A stretch of DNA of 64,000 nucleotides, taken from contig NZ_CP020694.1 of the NCBI RefSeq assembly GCF_003611275.1, positions 2,480,001 to 2,544,000 on the forward strand. Direction: 5' to 3'. The notes beneath the pieces are model-generated. The model was not told the DNA's origin, searched no databases, and worked only from the letters and a program-made list of their open reading frames with translations. The first letter of the stretch is position 1, and the number at the start of each line of letters is the position of its first letter. The DNA comes from Sulfitobacter sp. D7 (GTDB taxonomy: Bacteria; Pseudomonadota; Alphaproteobacteria; Rhodobacterales; Rhodobacteraceae). Positions 43,974 to 52,860 of the stretch are shown here, in pieces. The position numbers were made by a program, and so were the translations under genes.

Positions 43974-45278
43974 ATGAACCTGCTTTACGCCAACGACACG
44001 CCCGGCCAGTACCCCACCAGCTGGTATGCCGCCACCGCCACGAAGCACACGGCCTACCCGCCGCTTCAGGGGGACGCAAAAGCCGACGTATGTGTGGTTG
44101 GCGGGGGCTATACCGGCCTTTCGGCAGCACTGCATCTGGCCGAGGCGGGCTATGACGTGGTGCTTTTGGACGCGCAGCGCGTGGGCTTCGGTGCGTCGGG
44201 CCGCAACGGCGGGCAGTTGGGGTCGGGCCAGCGGGTTGAACAGGACGGTCTGGAGAAGATGCTGGGTCAAGAGCACGCCAGCAAGCTTTGGGAGATGGGG
44301 CAAGAGGCCAAGGCGCTGGTCAAATCGTTGATCGAAAAGCATGAGATTGACTGCCATCTGAAACCCGGCGTGGCATGGACAGGATCGACCGCCTCGGACG
44401 TGCGGCACTTGCACGAGTATGCAGAGCATCTGCAAAAGCACTACGGCTATGATGAGATCGAGGTGCTGGATCACGCCGCGCTGCAATCGGTTTGCCCCTC
44501 GCCCGACTACAAAGGCGGTGTGCTGGATATGGGTGCGGCGCATCTGCATCCGCTGAACTATGCGCTCGGCCTTGCCCGCGCCGCCGCCGCCGCGGGGGTG
44601 CGCATTCATGAGACAAGCCCCGCCGAGAATATCGTCGAAGGCAGCAAGGCACTGGTGCAGACCGCCACCGGCAGCGTTTCTGCCGACCATGTGGTGCTGG
44701 CCTGCAACGGCTATCTGGGCAAGTTGAACGGCGACGTGGCCGCGCGGGTCATGCCGATCAACAACTTCATTGCCGCGACCGAACCCTTGGGCGACCGCGT
44801 AAACGATGTGCTGCCCCGCGACGTGGCGGTGGCTGACAGCCGGTTCGTGGTGAATTACTTCCGGCTGTCGCACGACGGGCGCCTGCTTTTCGGGGGGGGC
44901 GAAAGCTATGGCTACCGGTTCCCGCAGGACATCGCCGCTAAGGTGCGCAAACCGATGTCGCAGGTCTTTCCGCAGTTGAAGGATGTGAAGATCGACTATG
45001 CTTGGGGCGGCACCTTGGGCATCACGATGAAGCGCCTGCCCTATGTCGCGCGGCTGGCGCCGAACATCTTATCGGCTTCCGGCTATTCTGGCCACGGGGT
45101 CGGCACCGCGACCCATGCGGGCTATCTGATGGCCAAGGCGATCGAGGGCGATGCTGCTGGGTTCGACACGATGGCCGCGATCCCGACGCAGGCATTTCCG
45201 GGTGGCGCCTCTCTGCGCAGCCCGCTGCTGGTGCTGGCCATGCTTTGGTATGCGACGCGGGATCGGCTGGGTCTTTGA
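43974..45278 (+). CDS. FAD-dependent amine oxidoreductase, PuuB-like
   Basis: 434 aa. A Rossmann dinucleotide site VCVVGGGYTGLSAALHLAEAG, the FAD-contacting ASGRNGGQ block, ACNGYLG and a C-terminal SGYSGHGVGTATHAGYL identify the DAO family. Gamma-glutamylputrescine oxidase (PuuB) is the best contextual match, because two GS-like ligases and an amidotransferase precede it. A CGGAGG site lies before the ATG. The PuuC aldehyde dehydrogenase is not in the window. Confidence 0.88.
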   Translation: MNLLYANDTPGQYPTSWYAATATKHTAYPPLQGDAKADVCVVGGGYTGLSAALHLAEAGYDVVLLDAQRVGFGASGRNGGQLGSGQRVEQDGLEKMLGQEHASKLWEMGQEAKALVKSLIEKHEIDCHLKPGVAWTGSTASDVRHLHEYAEHLQKHYGYDEIEVLDHAALQSVCPSPDYKGGVLDMGAAHLHPLNYALGLARAAAAAGVRIHETSPAENIVEGSKALVQTATGSVSADHVVLACNGYLGKLNGDVAARVMPINNFIAATEPLGDRVNDVLPRDVAVADSRFVVNYFRLSHDGRLLFGGGESYGYRFPQDIAAKVRKPMSQVFPQLKDVKIDYAWGGTLGITMKRLPYVARLAPNILSASGYSGHGVGTATHAGYLMAKAIEGDAAGFDTMAAIPTQAFPGGASLRSPLLVLAMLWYATRDRLGL

Positions 45279-45333
45279 CTTCTCCAGCGTGAGCGGCAAT
45301 GGCGGGGGGCTCGTTTTGGGCGGGCCTTTGAAA

Positions 45334-45402
45334 AGCGGGGGCGCTGCCCCCATCGCGCCGGGGGCGCGATTCCCCCGCGGGTATTTGAGAAAGAATGAAG
45401 GA
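45334..45402. repeat. REP-like double palindrome after the amine oxidase gene
   Basis: GGGGGC-GCT-GCCCCC (45337-45351) and CGCGCC-GGG-GGCGCG (45354-45368) are adjacent perfect palindromes, followed by GTATTTGAGAAAGAATGAAG. This arrangement (G-rich palindromes then a GTATTT...AATGAAG tail) is common in intergenic regions of Rhodobacteraceae. It may also help end transcription of the operon. Confidence 0.65.
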
Positions 45403-45493
45403 AGAACTGGGGTGCGGGTTGAGCTGGTCTTCTCTTGGCCTGAGCGGCGCGTTGTTTTACAATTCTGGAAATCATTATTCAGGATTTTGAAAT

Positions 45494-46672
45494 ATGGCTT
45501 TGCCCGACATGCACCGCGCCGAACATATCCCCGCTGAAGCCGAGGCTGCCATTGCGGCGCTTTTGCAAAGCGGCGATCTTTTTCGCTACACTGCGGCAAA
45601 GGACGCGCCCGTTTCCTTGCTGGAGGTCGAATTTGCACAGATGATGGGCAGCGAATATGCGCTGGCCGTTTCTTCATGCTCTGCCGCGCTGTTTCTGTCC
45701 TTGCTCGCCTTGGACCTGTCGAAAGAGGCGTCGGTGCTGATCCCCGGGTTTACTTTCGCCGCCGTGCCCTCTGCGGTGATCCACGCAGGCTGCAAGCCGG
45801 TGCTTTGCGAGGTGGGCGAGAATTACCGCGTCGATCTTGAGGATTTCGCCGCCAAATTGCCCGGTGTTCAGGCTGTGATCATCAGCCATATGCGCGGGCA
45901 CACTTCGGATATGGATGCGATCATGGCGCTTTGCGAAGCCGCCGATGTGCCGGTGATCGAAGACGCCGCCCATTCGCTGGGTACGCTTTGGCAGGGGCGA
46001 AAGATTGGCACGATTGGCAAAATCGGCTGTTTCTCTTTTCAGTCCTACAAGATGATCAACGCCGGCGAAGGGGGCATCCTGATCACCGATGATGCCGATT
46101 TGGTGGCCCGTGCCATCATCATGTCGGGCGCCTATGAGCATAATTGGAAGAAACACGCAGCCCTGCAAGACAGCTTTGCCACGTGGCAGAACCGACTGCC
46201 GCTTTACAATCTGCGCATGTCGAACCTGTCGGCGGCGATCATCCGCCCGCAACTGTCGCATCTGCCGCGCCGGGTGGCGGATGGGCTGCGCAATCATGAT
46301 CACATGGCCGCGCGGCTGGCGGCCTCACCGTTGATCGATGTGCCAAGCCCCCTGCCCGGAGAGACCCGCGCGCCGGATTCGATCCAGTTCAATCTGGTGG
46401 GCCTGCCCGATGCCACGATCCGCGCCTTCGCCGCGGCGGCTGAAGCGACGGGTGTGAAGGTGCAGGTCTTTGGCCAGAGCAGCGATAACGCCCGGGCTTT
46501 TTGGAACTGGCAATTCATCGAAGACCTGCCTGACCTGCCGCGTACCCGCGCCATGTTGATGCGGGCCTGTGACGTGCGCCTGCCGGTTCAGTTGACGCTG
46601 GATGAGATCGACGCTGTGGCGGATGTGATCTTGGCGGCGCTGGCCGATGTGGTTGATGCGCAGGCTGCATAG
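45494..46672 (+). CDS. DegT/DnrJ/EryC1/StrS-type aminotransferase
   Basis: 392 aa. VSSCSAALFLSLLALD (cofactor phosphate region), PGFTFAAVPSAVIHAG, VIEDAAHSLGT (Asp pairing with the PLP nitrogen) and SFQSYKMINAGEGG, whose Lys (near 187) forms the Schiff base. These enzymes aminate keto-sugars for lipopolysaccharide or antibiotics. No sugar-nucleotide genes flank it, so its pathway is unclear. A few aminotransferases of this group work on other substrates. Confidence 0.88.
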   Translation: MALPDMHRAEHIPAEAEAAIAALLQSGDLFRYTAAKDAPVSLLEVEFAQMMGSEYALAVSSCSAALFLSLLALDLSKEASVLIPGFTFAAVPSAVIHAGCKPVLCEVGENYRVDLEDFAAKLPGVQAVIISHMRGHTSDMDAIMALCEAADVPVIEDAAHSLGTLWQGRKIGTIGKIGCFSFQSYKMINAGEGGILITDDADLVARAIIMSGAYEHNWKKHAALQDSFATWQNRLPLYNLRMSNLSAAIIRPQLSHLPRRVADGLRNHDHMAARLAASPLIDVPSPLPGETRAPDSIQFNLVGLPDATIRAFAAAAEATGVKVQVFGQSSDNARAFWNWQFIEDLPDLPRTRAMLMRACDVRLPVQLTLDEIDAVADVILAALADVVDAQAA

Positions 46673-46718
46673 GGTGCACCGAAAGGAGGGAGCGCAGGGC
46701 TCCCTCACCGGTGGTGGG

Positions 46719-47267
46719 TCAGTTCAGCTTTGACAGTTTGTCTTGCAATTCGGCCAACTGCTTTTTGATCGCATCCAGATCGTCGCCCTGCTCGGCCTGC
46801 TGCTTGGGTGGTTCCGGCGCGGTCGATTTGGCCCAGCCCCCTGTCATCGCTTTCATGAAGGCTTCTTGCTGCGCCTGCATCGCTTCCATGCCGGGCATTT
46901 TGGCCATCGGGTTCATCGCGCTCATGTTTTCGACCACTTTGCTCTGCCCATCGCGGAGCATGTCGAAAGAGGCCTGCAAGAACTGCGGCACCACCGAAAC
47001 ATTGCCCGACATATAGCTGCGGACCAGATCGGTCAGCACATCGACCGGCAAGACGGCTTCGCCCCGACTTTCGTGTTCGGCGATGATTTGCAACAGATAT
47101 TGCCGTGTCAGGTCATCGCCAGACTTCAGGTCGACGATCTGAACCTCACGGCCATCGCGGATGAAACCGGCGATATCCTCCAAGGTGACGTAATCGCTTG
47201 TCTCGGTATTGTAGAGCCTGCGGCTGGCATAGCGTTTTATCAGCAAGGGCTTCGGTTTGTCCGCCAT
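46719..47267 (-). CDS. phaR: PHA synthesis repressor PhaR
   Basis: 182 aa from MADKPKPLLIKRYASRRLYNT; the open frame extends to 47336, but not with family sequence. The N-terminal DNA-binding region (LIKRYASRRLYN, YVTLEDIAGFIRDGREVQIVD) and the PHB-accumulation helical part are present, and a Gln/Met/Ala-rich tail ends in a coiled coil. It represses phaP and itself until PHA granules titrate it. An exact CTGCN3GCAG operator lies at 47291-47301. Confidence 0.94.
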   Translation of the reverse strand: MADKPKPLLIKRYASRRLYNTETSDYVTLEDIAGFIRDGREVQIVDLKSGDDLTRQYLLQIIAEHESRGEAVLPVDVLTDLVRSYMSGNVSVVPQFLQASFDMLRDGQSKVVENMSAMNPMAKMPGMEAMQAQQEAFMKAMTGGWAKSTAPEPPKQQAEQGDDLDAIKKQLAELQDKLSKLN

Positions 47268-47290
47268 GATGTTACTCCCGACCAGTGGTG

Positions 47291-47301
47291 CTGCATCGCA
47301 G
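47291..47301. promoter_or_regulatory. PhaR operator upstream of phaR
   Basis: CTGCATCGCAG fits the CTGCN3GCAG consensus reported for PhaR in Rhodobacter/Paracoccus. It lies 24-34 bases before the phaR start, consistent with autoregulation. Confidence 0.75.
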
Positions 47302-47340
47302 CTTAGGACAGGGATCGGCAAATAGAAAGAGCGCATGACA

Positions 47341-47372
47341 AAAGGGCAGGTCCGATTGGACCTGCCCTTTTT
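47341..47372. terminator. Strong rho-independent terminator between phaP and phaR
   Basis: AAAGGGCAGGTCC / GGACCTGCCCTTT, a perfect 13-bp stem with a GATT loop, followed by T5 on the plus strand and by TTTTG on the minus strand. It ends phaP transcription and insulates phaR, which then has its own promoter. Confidence 0.93.
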
Positions 47373-47410
47373 CTAGGCATCATGCCGAGAAGATAAAACC
47401 GACGGGCGGT

Positions 47411-47854
47411 TTACTTCACGGTGGATTTCTTAGCAGCAGCCTGAGCGTTCTCGGCTGTCTTGGTCGCTGCGGCAGTCGCGTCGCTCTGGAACTCTTTGCC
47501 AGCCGACATCATCAGCTCAACAGTGTCCATCTGCACCTTTTTCGCGATCTCGGCGAAGGCGGCCATATGCTCGGCCGCGGATTCAGCGGAGGCGGAAGCG
47601 AAATCGGTCATCGCTTTGGCGTAGTCTGTAGGCTCGGCTTTGACTTTGGTCATCTCGGTCAGGCGGGACAGAGTTTCTTTGGTCCAGGCGGTGGAGATAT
47701 CAGCCGATTTTTCAGCCGCGTCAAAAGCAACGCCCGAGAGTTTCTCGTTCAGGGAGGCGGTGTTTTTGAATGCGTCTTGCATGGCGGCGTTATCCACGGG
47801 GAAAGCGCCCATAATGTCTTTGAACATCGCGGTCATGTCAGGTGTCTTGGTCAT
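47411..47854 (-). CDS. phaP: Phasin PhaP
   Basis: 147 aa, fully helical and Ala/Lys/Glu-rich, e.g. NAAMQDAFKNTASLNEKLSG and ASAESAAEHMAAFAEIAKK, ending in AAAKKSTVK. The length, composition and location match granule-coating phasins that limit granule size. The promoter region carries two PhaR-type sites. Confidence 0.92.
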   Translation of the reverse strand: MTKTPDMTAMFKDIMGAFPVDNAAMQDAFKNTASLNEKLSGVAFDAAEKSADISTAWTKETLSRLTEMTKVKAEPTDYAKAMTDFASASAESAAEHMAAFAEIAKKVQMDTVELMMSAGKEFQSDATAAATKTAENAQAAAKKSTVK

Positions 47855-47931
47855 GTCTCAATCCTTTTACTGCTACTGTGGCAAGGGAGCGGGAAGACCC
47901 GTCCGTTTCGCGTCTGACCACAATATAGATG

Positions 47932-47942
47932 CCGCAGTGCAG
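47932..47942. promoter_or_regulatory. Second, one-mismatch PhaR-type site upstream of phaP
   Basis: On the minus strand CTGCACTGCGG, one base off the CTGCN3GCAG consensus, 27 bp from the exact site. A pair with nearly the same spacing has been reported upstream of phaP in Rhodobacter. Confidence 0.6.
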
Positions 47943-47958
47943 CATTTCAAGGTTTTTT

Positions 47959-47969
47959 CTGCATTGCAG
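47959..47969. promoter_or_regulatory. PhaR operator upstream of phaP
   Basis: CTGCATTGCAG, exact match to CTGCN3GCAG, about 105 bp before the phaP start codon. It is between phaP and phaC. Confidence 0.78.
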
Positions 47970-48006
47970 CATAAGCTGCTTAGCGCGCTAAGATTACGTA
48001 AGGTAA

Positions 48007-49812
48007 TCAGTCATTTGCCTTGCGGGCCACATAGGCGCCCGGCGCGTCGCCGAGAACCTCGCGGCCATCATCGCCGGGAAAGCGCGCGGGAATCATAGCG
48101 CCTGCACGTTTGACCAGCCACTTGCCCCACCGCGGCCACCATGACCCCTCGTGATAAGTTGCGGCCTCGCGCCAGGCTGCGTAATCTTGACTAAGATCAC
48201 CGTTCACATAGTGGCCGTATTTATTGCGGCTGGGCGGGTTCACGATGCCCGCGATATGGCCTGATTGCGCCATGATGAAGGTCTTGTCCTTTGAACCCAT
48301 CTGCTGCACGCCACGGTAGCAGTCTTTCCACGGCGCGATATGGTCGGTCTCGCAGGCCACAGCGCAGAGCGGCACCTCGATATCGTCGAGGGTCAGCCGC
48401 TCGCCCAGCAGTTTATACCCGCCCTCGGCCAATTCATTCCGCTGGCACAGGCCGCGCAGATATTGCATCGCCATTTGCCCCGGCAGATTGGCCCCGTCCC
48501 CGTTCCAATAGAGCAGATCAAAGGCCGGTGGGGTCTCTCCCATCATATAGCTGCGCACGGCGGGGCCATAGACCAGATCGTTGGAGCGCAGAAAAGAGAA
48601 TGTCCGCGCCATGACCACGGAGGGCAGGATGCCCTTGTCCGCCGTCTCGGCCTCGATCCCGTCGATGAAGTCATTGGTGAGGAAGGGCTGGAATTCGCCC
48701 TGATCCGAGAAATCGGTGAGCGCGGTGAAGAAGGTCGCGGATTTGATCGACGTGTCGCTGCGTTTTTTCAACAGCGAGAGCGTCAGCGCCAGCGTGGTGC
48801 CTGCAATACAATAGCCGACGACATTCACGCGCTTTTCATCCGTGATCGCCTTCACCTCTTCAATCGCTGCGAGGTAGCCTTCTTCGACGTAATCCTCCAT
48901 GCCGATCTGGGCATAGCTGACATCGGGGTTCACCCATGAGACGACGAACAGCGTGTGCCCCTGATCGACAAGCCATTTGACAAGGCTGTTCTGCGCCTTG
49001 AGGTCGAGGATGTAGAACTTGTTGATCCATGGGGGGAAGATCAGCAACGGGGTCTTGTGCACCTCTTCGGTGCTGGGCGTGTATTGGATCAGCTCGAACA
49101 TGCGGTTGCGAAACACCACCTTGCCGGGCGTGGTGGCGATGTTACGGCCCAACTCAAAGGCGCTGTCATCCGCCAGTTTGACGACCAACTCGCCGTTGTT
49201 GGCCTCCAAATCAGCGATCAGGTTTTCCAGCCCCTTCACAAGACTCTCGCCTTCTGTCTCTACCGCGCGCTCCAAAACATCGGGGTTGGTGGCAAGGAAA
49301 TTGGTCGGCGACATCATCGCGATGATCTGCTGGCTGAAATAGACCAGCCGCTTCTTCTCGGCCGGGTCCATGTCTTGGGCGTCTTCGACCGCTTGGCGCA
49401 GCGCTTCGGCGTTGATCAGATACTGCTGTTTGATGAAGTTGAAATAGGGATGGGTTTGCCACAGCGGATTGGCAAAACGTTTGTCGGTGGGCGCCTCCCC
49501 CTCGACCGGGGCCAGCCCGCCCTTGGCCAGCGCCTGCTGCGCCTCGACGAAATGGGCGACCGATTTGGTCCAATAGCCCATCTGATGCTCCATCAAACGG
49601 GCCGGATTTGTCATCGCCTCGGCCCAGTAAGACTGTGCTGCTTTCGCGAAAAGTTGTTGGTTCGGCCCGTCCAACGCGGGCTGATGGCCCTCGCGCTGCG
49701 ACATCACGCGGGTCAGGCGCTTACTTAATTCTTCAACCTTTTTCAGGTTTTGCGCCATTCGAGACAGGGCTTGAGGCTCAGTGATCTCGGGATTTTCGGA
49801 TTCTGTTGTCAT
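48007..49812 (-). CDS. phaC: Class I polyhydroxyalkanoate synthase
   Basis: 601 aa, the usual size of class I PhaC. The lipase-box-like site is GYCIAG (nucleophile Cys near 333); PWINKFYILDL, FVVSWVNPD and SGHIAGIVNPP carry the remaining catalytic Asp/His neighbourhoods. It polymerises 3-hydroxyacyl-CoA. The N-terminal region is Glu/Lys-rich. Divergent from phaZ with only 50 bp between starts, so both share a regulatory region containing TTGCAGGTGCAG, a near match to the PhaR element. Confidence 0.96.
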   Translation of the reverse strand: MTTESENPEITEPQALSRMAQNLKKVEELSKRLTRVMSQREGHQPALDGPNQQLFAKAAQSYWAEAMTNPARLMEHQMGYWTKSVAHFVEAQQALAKGGLAPVEGEAPTDKRFANPLWQTHPYFNFIKQQYLINAEALRQAVEDAQDMDPAEKKRLVYFSQQIIAMMSPTNFLATNPDVLERAVETEGESLVKGLENLIADLEANNGELVVKLADDSAFELGRNIATTPGKVVFRNRMFELIQYTPSTEEVHKTPLLIFPPWINKFYILDLKAQNSLVKWLVDQGHTLFVVSWVNPDVSYAQIGMEDYVEEGYLAAIEEVKAITDEKRVNVVGYCIAGTTLALTLSLLKKRSDTSIKSATFFTALTDFSDQGEFQPFLTNDFIDGIEAETADKGILPSVVMARTFSFLRSNDLVYGPAVRSYMMGETPPAFDLLYWNGDGANLPGQMAMQYLRGLCQRNELAEGGYKLLGERLTLDDIEVPLCAVACETDHIAPWKDCYRGVQQMGSKDKTFIMAQSGHIAGIVNPPSRNKYGHYVNGDLSQDYAAWREAATYHEGSWWPRWGKWLVKRAGAMIPARFPGDDGREVLGDAPGAYVARKAND

Positions 49813-49833
49813 CTTAACCCTTACCTCCTATCT

Positions 49834-49845
49834 TTGCAGGTGCAG
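49834..49845. promoter_or_regulatory. Possible weak PhaR-type element between phaC and phaZ
   Basis: TTGCAGGTGCAG: TGC-rich with one half of the CTGCN3GCAG motif degenerate. It lies between the divergent start codons. Weak evidence. Confidence 0.35.
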
Positions 49846-49862
49846 CATAAAGGAGCCCCCAC

Positions 49863-51194
49863 ATGCGCTATATGGCCACCTACGACATGATGGAGTCCAT
49901 CCGGAATACCAATCAATGGCTCGGCGCTTCGGCGCTTGCTATGGCATCCTACCCGGCTTTTTCTCTGTTTCCAAACCCTGCGATGGAATGGTTGGCGGCA
50001 TGGGGCGAAGTGACGGAGCGTAGTTTCGCCCGCATGGTCGTGAAACCCGACTGGGACATTCCCCCAGTGGTCGGCCCCACGGGCCAAGATTGTCTGGTCA
50101 GCATCGAGCCGGTGATGGAACGCCCCTTTGGCGATCTGCTGAAATTCTCGGTCCAAGGCCGCAAAGAGACGGGCCGCAAGGTTCTGCTGGTTGCGCCAAT
50201 GTCCGGTCATTATGCCACGCTCCTTCGGTCCACCGTGATCTCCCTGCTGCCTGATTGCGACGTCTATGTGACAGACTGGCACAATGCGCGTGATATTCCA
50301 GTTAGCGCAGGCAAATTCGACATCGAGGATTATACGCTCTACCTCGTTGATTTCATGCACCACCTTGGCCCCGACACCCATGTGATCGCGGTCTGTCAGC
50401 CCGCCCCGCTGACCTTGGCGGCCACCGCCTATCTGGCCGAAGAAGCGCCCGAAGCGCAGCCGCGCACACTGACGCTGATCGGCGGGCCGATCGATCCTGA
50501 TGCCACGCCGACGGATGTGACTGACTTTGGCCATAGCGTGACCATGGGCCAGCTTGAGCAGATGATGATCCAGCGGGTCGGCTTTAAATACGCGGGCGTG
50601 GGCCGCAAGGTCTATCCCGGTCTGTTGCAACTGGCGTCGTTCATTTCGATGAACAACGACACCCACCGCGATGCCTTTACCAATCAGATCACCCGCGTAG
50701 CGCAAAAAGCGGCGCATGAGCACGACAAGCACAACAAGTTCTACGACGAATACCTCGCCGTGATGGACATGCCGGCAGAGTTCTATCTCTCGACCGTGCA
50801 GCGCGTGTTTAAGGAACGTGAGATCGCGCGGAACGTCTTTACCGTGGCGGGCCGTCAGGTCGATATCGGCAAGATTACCACGGTGGCGGTTAAAACGGTT
50901 GAGGGCAGCAAGGATGACATCTCTGCTCCCGGCCAATGCATCGCGGCGCTTGATCTGCTGACCGGTCTGCCTGATTCCAAAAAGGCCAGCCATCTTGAAG
51001 ATGGGGCGGGCCACTACGGGATTTTTGCAGGCAAAAGCTGGCGCAACAATATTCGGCCCTTGGTGCTGGACTTTATCGATGCCAACAATGGCCAGCCCGA
51101 GCCGAAAACGCCCGAGCCTCAGAAATCCGAGTCTCAGAAACCCGTGTCTCAGAAATCTGCGCCCAAGAAGACCGACAAACCGGCAGCGGCCTGA
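49863..51194 (+). CDS. phaZ: Intracellular PHA depolymerase
   Basis: 443 aa from MRYMATYDMMESIRNTNQWLG. AGGAG lies eight bases before the start. ILVAPMSGHYATLLR-type region (LLVAPMSGHYATLLRSTV), VYVTDWHNARDIP and VIAVCQPAPLTLAATAYL, whose Cys (near 178) is the expected nucleophile, identify the intracellular depolymerase of short-chain PHA granules. The C-terminal 35 residues are a Pro/Lys/Gln/Ser repeat tail (EPQKSESQKPVSQKSAPKK), probably disordered. Divergent from phaC. Confidence 0.94.
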   Translation: MRYMATYDMMESIRNTNQWLGASALAMASYPAFSLFPNPAMEWLAAWGEVTERSFARMVVKPDWDIPPVVGPTGQDCLVSIEPVMERPFGDLLKFSVQGRKETGRKVLLVAPMSGHYATLLRSTVISLLPDCDVYVTDWHNARDIPVSAGKFDIEDYTLYLVDFMHHLGPDTHVIAVCQPAPLTLAATAYLAEEAPEAQPRTLTLIGGPIDPDATPTDVTDFGHSVTMGQLEQMMIQRVGFKYAGVGRKVYPGLLQLASFISMNNDTHRDAFTNQITRVAQKAAHEHDKHNKFYDEYLAVMDMPAEFYLSTVQRVFKEREIARNVFTVAGRQVDIGKITTVAVKTVEGSKDDISAPGQCIAALDLLTGLPDSKKASHLEDGAGHYGIFAGKSWRNNIRPLVLDFIDANNGQPEPKTPEPQKSESQKPVSQKSAPKKTDKPAAA

Positions 51195-51203
51195 GCCGCC
51201 GCC

Positions 51204-51914
51204 CTATTGCAGCACCAGAGGTTGATGCAGCCAGTCGCGCAGCGCGGCGGTTGTGGCCTCTGGTGCCTCTAGGCTGGGCCAATGGCCTGCATCCTCCAGC
51301 ACCGTCAGCTTGGCGTAGGGGATCATCTCGGCCATGAAGGCGTGGCGTTTGACGGGGCAGAGCATGTCATGCTCCCCACAAAGCACCAGTGCCGGCACCT
51401 TGCATTTGCGCAGCACCGCTTGCTGGTCCCGCCGCCGTTGCAGGGCACGGGACTGGCGCACAAAGGTATCGCCGCCCAGTGTCTCGGCCATTTCCATCGC
51501 GCGGGTCAGCACCTCGCCCCGTCCCTTGCCGGGGGCGAGAAAGCCCGAGGCCATCCGCGCCTGCATCGCCTCCCCCAGCTTGCCGGATTGCGCCATGATG
51601 ATCTGCGGCTCCCGGTCCGCGGCGATGGCGGGCAGTTCGGCCAGCACCTGCGTCGCCAGCAAGGCAATGCGGCTGATCCGGTCGGGGGCGCGACGCAAAA
51701 GCTCCAGCGCCACCACACCGCCCATGCCCTGCCCCACCAACGCGAAACGCGGTGGCAGTTGATCCAAAAGGCCCGAGGCGATCTCTTCGATCCGTTCCCC
51801 TTGGGTGATCGGAGCCAGCACCACCGTGCTGCGCGGGGAAAGTGCTCGGACCTGTGGCGTAAAGACACGGGCATCGCACATCATGCCGGGCAGCAGAACA
51901 AGCGGCTCAGCCAT
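51204..51914 (-). CDS. Alpha/beta hydrolase-fold protein with missing nucleophile
   Basis: 236 aa with the fold blocks LVLLPGMMCDARVF, SRIALLATQ, LVLCGEHDMLCPVKR and VLEDAGHWPSLEAPEA, where the Asp and His members of the triad are expected. The nucleophile elbow, GHSMGG in active relatives, reads GQGMGG here: the codon at the Ser position is GGC. Esterase chemistry by the usual route is therefore not expected. It may be a binding or regulatory protein, or use another mechanism. The gene follows phaZ convergently with 9 bp between stops. Confidence 0.85.
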   Translation of the reverse strand: MAEPLVLLPGMMCDARVFTPQVRALSPRSTVVLAPITQGERIEEIASGLLDQLPPRFALVGQGMGGVVALELLRRAPDRISRIALLATQVLAELPAIAADREPQIIMAQSGKLGEAMQARMASGFLAPGKGRGEVLTRAMEMAETLGGDTFVRQSRALQRRRDQQAVLRKCKVPALVLCGEHDMLCPVKRHAFMAEMIPYAKLTVLEDAGHWPSLEAPEATTAALRDWLHQPLVLQ

Positions 51915-52056
51915 TGCGCAGGATCCGCTGCGGTATGCGGTTGAAATGACGTGGTTTCATGCCGTCCCCCTTGGGTTTGGCGGTCTCTTAGCATGGGTGG
52001 TTTGGGGTGGCATCGGGGGCGCGACCTTATCGGCGGTTCCATGCCCGCGCCTTGGG

Positions 52057-52809
52057 TCAGCCCTCTTTGCCGGAAACCTCGTTGATCGCCGCGACGATCA
52101 TCGCCAGACAGCGCGCATCTGAGAAGCGGTGATCGGCGTCTTTGACCAGCGTCAGTTGCATATCAGGGCTCTGCGCGTGCTCCAGTAGCCGCTCCGCCGT
52201 GGCCGTGCTGACGGCCGTATCGGCTGTGCCCTGCAGCAAGCGCACGGAGAACGGCAAGTCGAGCGCCTCCCGCAGCACCAGCCGCTTGCGCCCATCCTCG
52301 ATCATGCGGCGGGTGATGACATAGGGCTCCATATAGTCCGACGGCAGTTCGACCTGCCCGACCTCTGCCAGCGTCTGTTTCTGCGCCTCGGTGAAATTCG
52401 CCCAATAACCGTCTTCGGTAAAATCAGGTGCGGCGGCGATGCCGACCAGCCCGGCAATGCGCTCTGGCAGGTGCCGGGCCAAAAGCAGCGCCTGCCAGCC
52501 GCCCATAGACGACCCTACGACGATCAGCGGTCCCTCGGTCAGTGCTGCGACTGCGGCCAGCGTATCTTCGTGCCAATCGCCGATGCAGCCTTCGGTGAAG
52601 CTGCCCGAGGATTCCCCGTGACCGGAGTAGTCGAACCGCAGAAACGCCCGCCCCTCGGCCCGCGCCCAGTCTTCGAGATAGACCGCCTTGGTCCCCATCA
52701 TGTCGGACTTCAGCCCGCCGAGGAAAACCACGCAGGGCCCCGCCCCTTCGGTCTTGTGATAGGCGATGCGCCGCCCCTCTGGGGAGTCGATGAATTTGCT
52801 GTCTGACAT
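52057..52809 (-). CDS. Alpha/beta hydrolase (ABHD10-like)
   Basis: 250 aa. Oxyanion region VVFLGGLKSDMMGTKA, RFDYSGHGESSG, nucleophile elbow VVGSSMGGWQALLLA with intact Ser, an Asp in QGTADTAVS and the catalytic His in DADHRFSDARC. It fits a soluble carboxylesterase/thioesterase-like group. No operon partner is evident: 51 bp separate it from the MFS gene. Substrate unknown. Confidence 0.9.
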   Translation of the reverse strand: MSDSKFIDSPEGRRIAYHKTEGAGPCVVFLGGLKSDMMGTKAVYLEDWARAEGRAFLRFDYSGHGESSGSFTEGCIGDWHEDTLAAVAALTEGPLIVVGSSMGGWQALLLARHLPERIAGLVGIAAAPDFTEDGYWANFTEAQKQTLAEVGQVELPSDYMEPYVITRRMIEDGRKRLVLREALDLPFSVRLLQGTADTAVSTATAERLLEHAQSPDMQLTLVKDADHRFSDARCLAMIVAAINEVSGKEG

Positions 52810-52860
52810 GCTGCCTCCGTCTTTGGCCCAATCATGGGCATCGCCGCGGATGAGGGCAAG

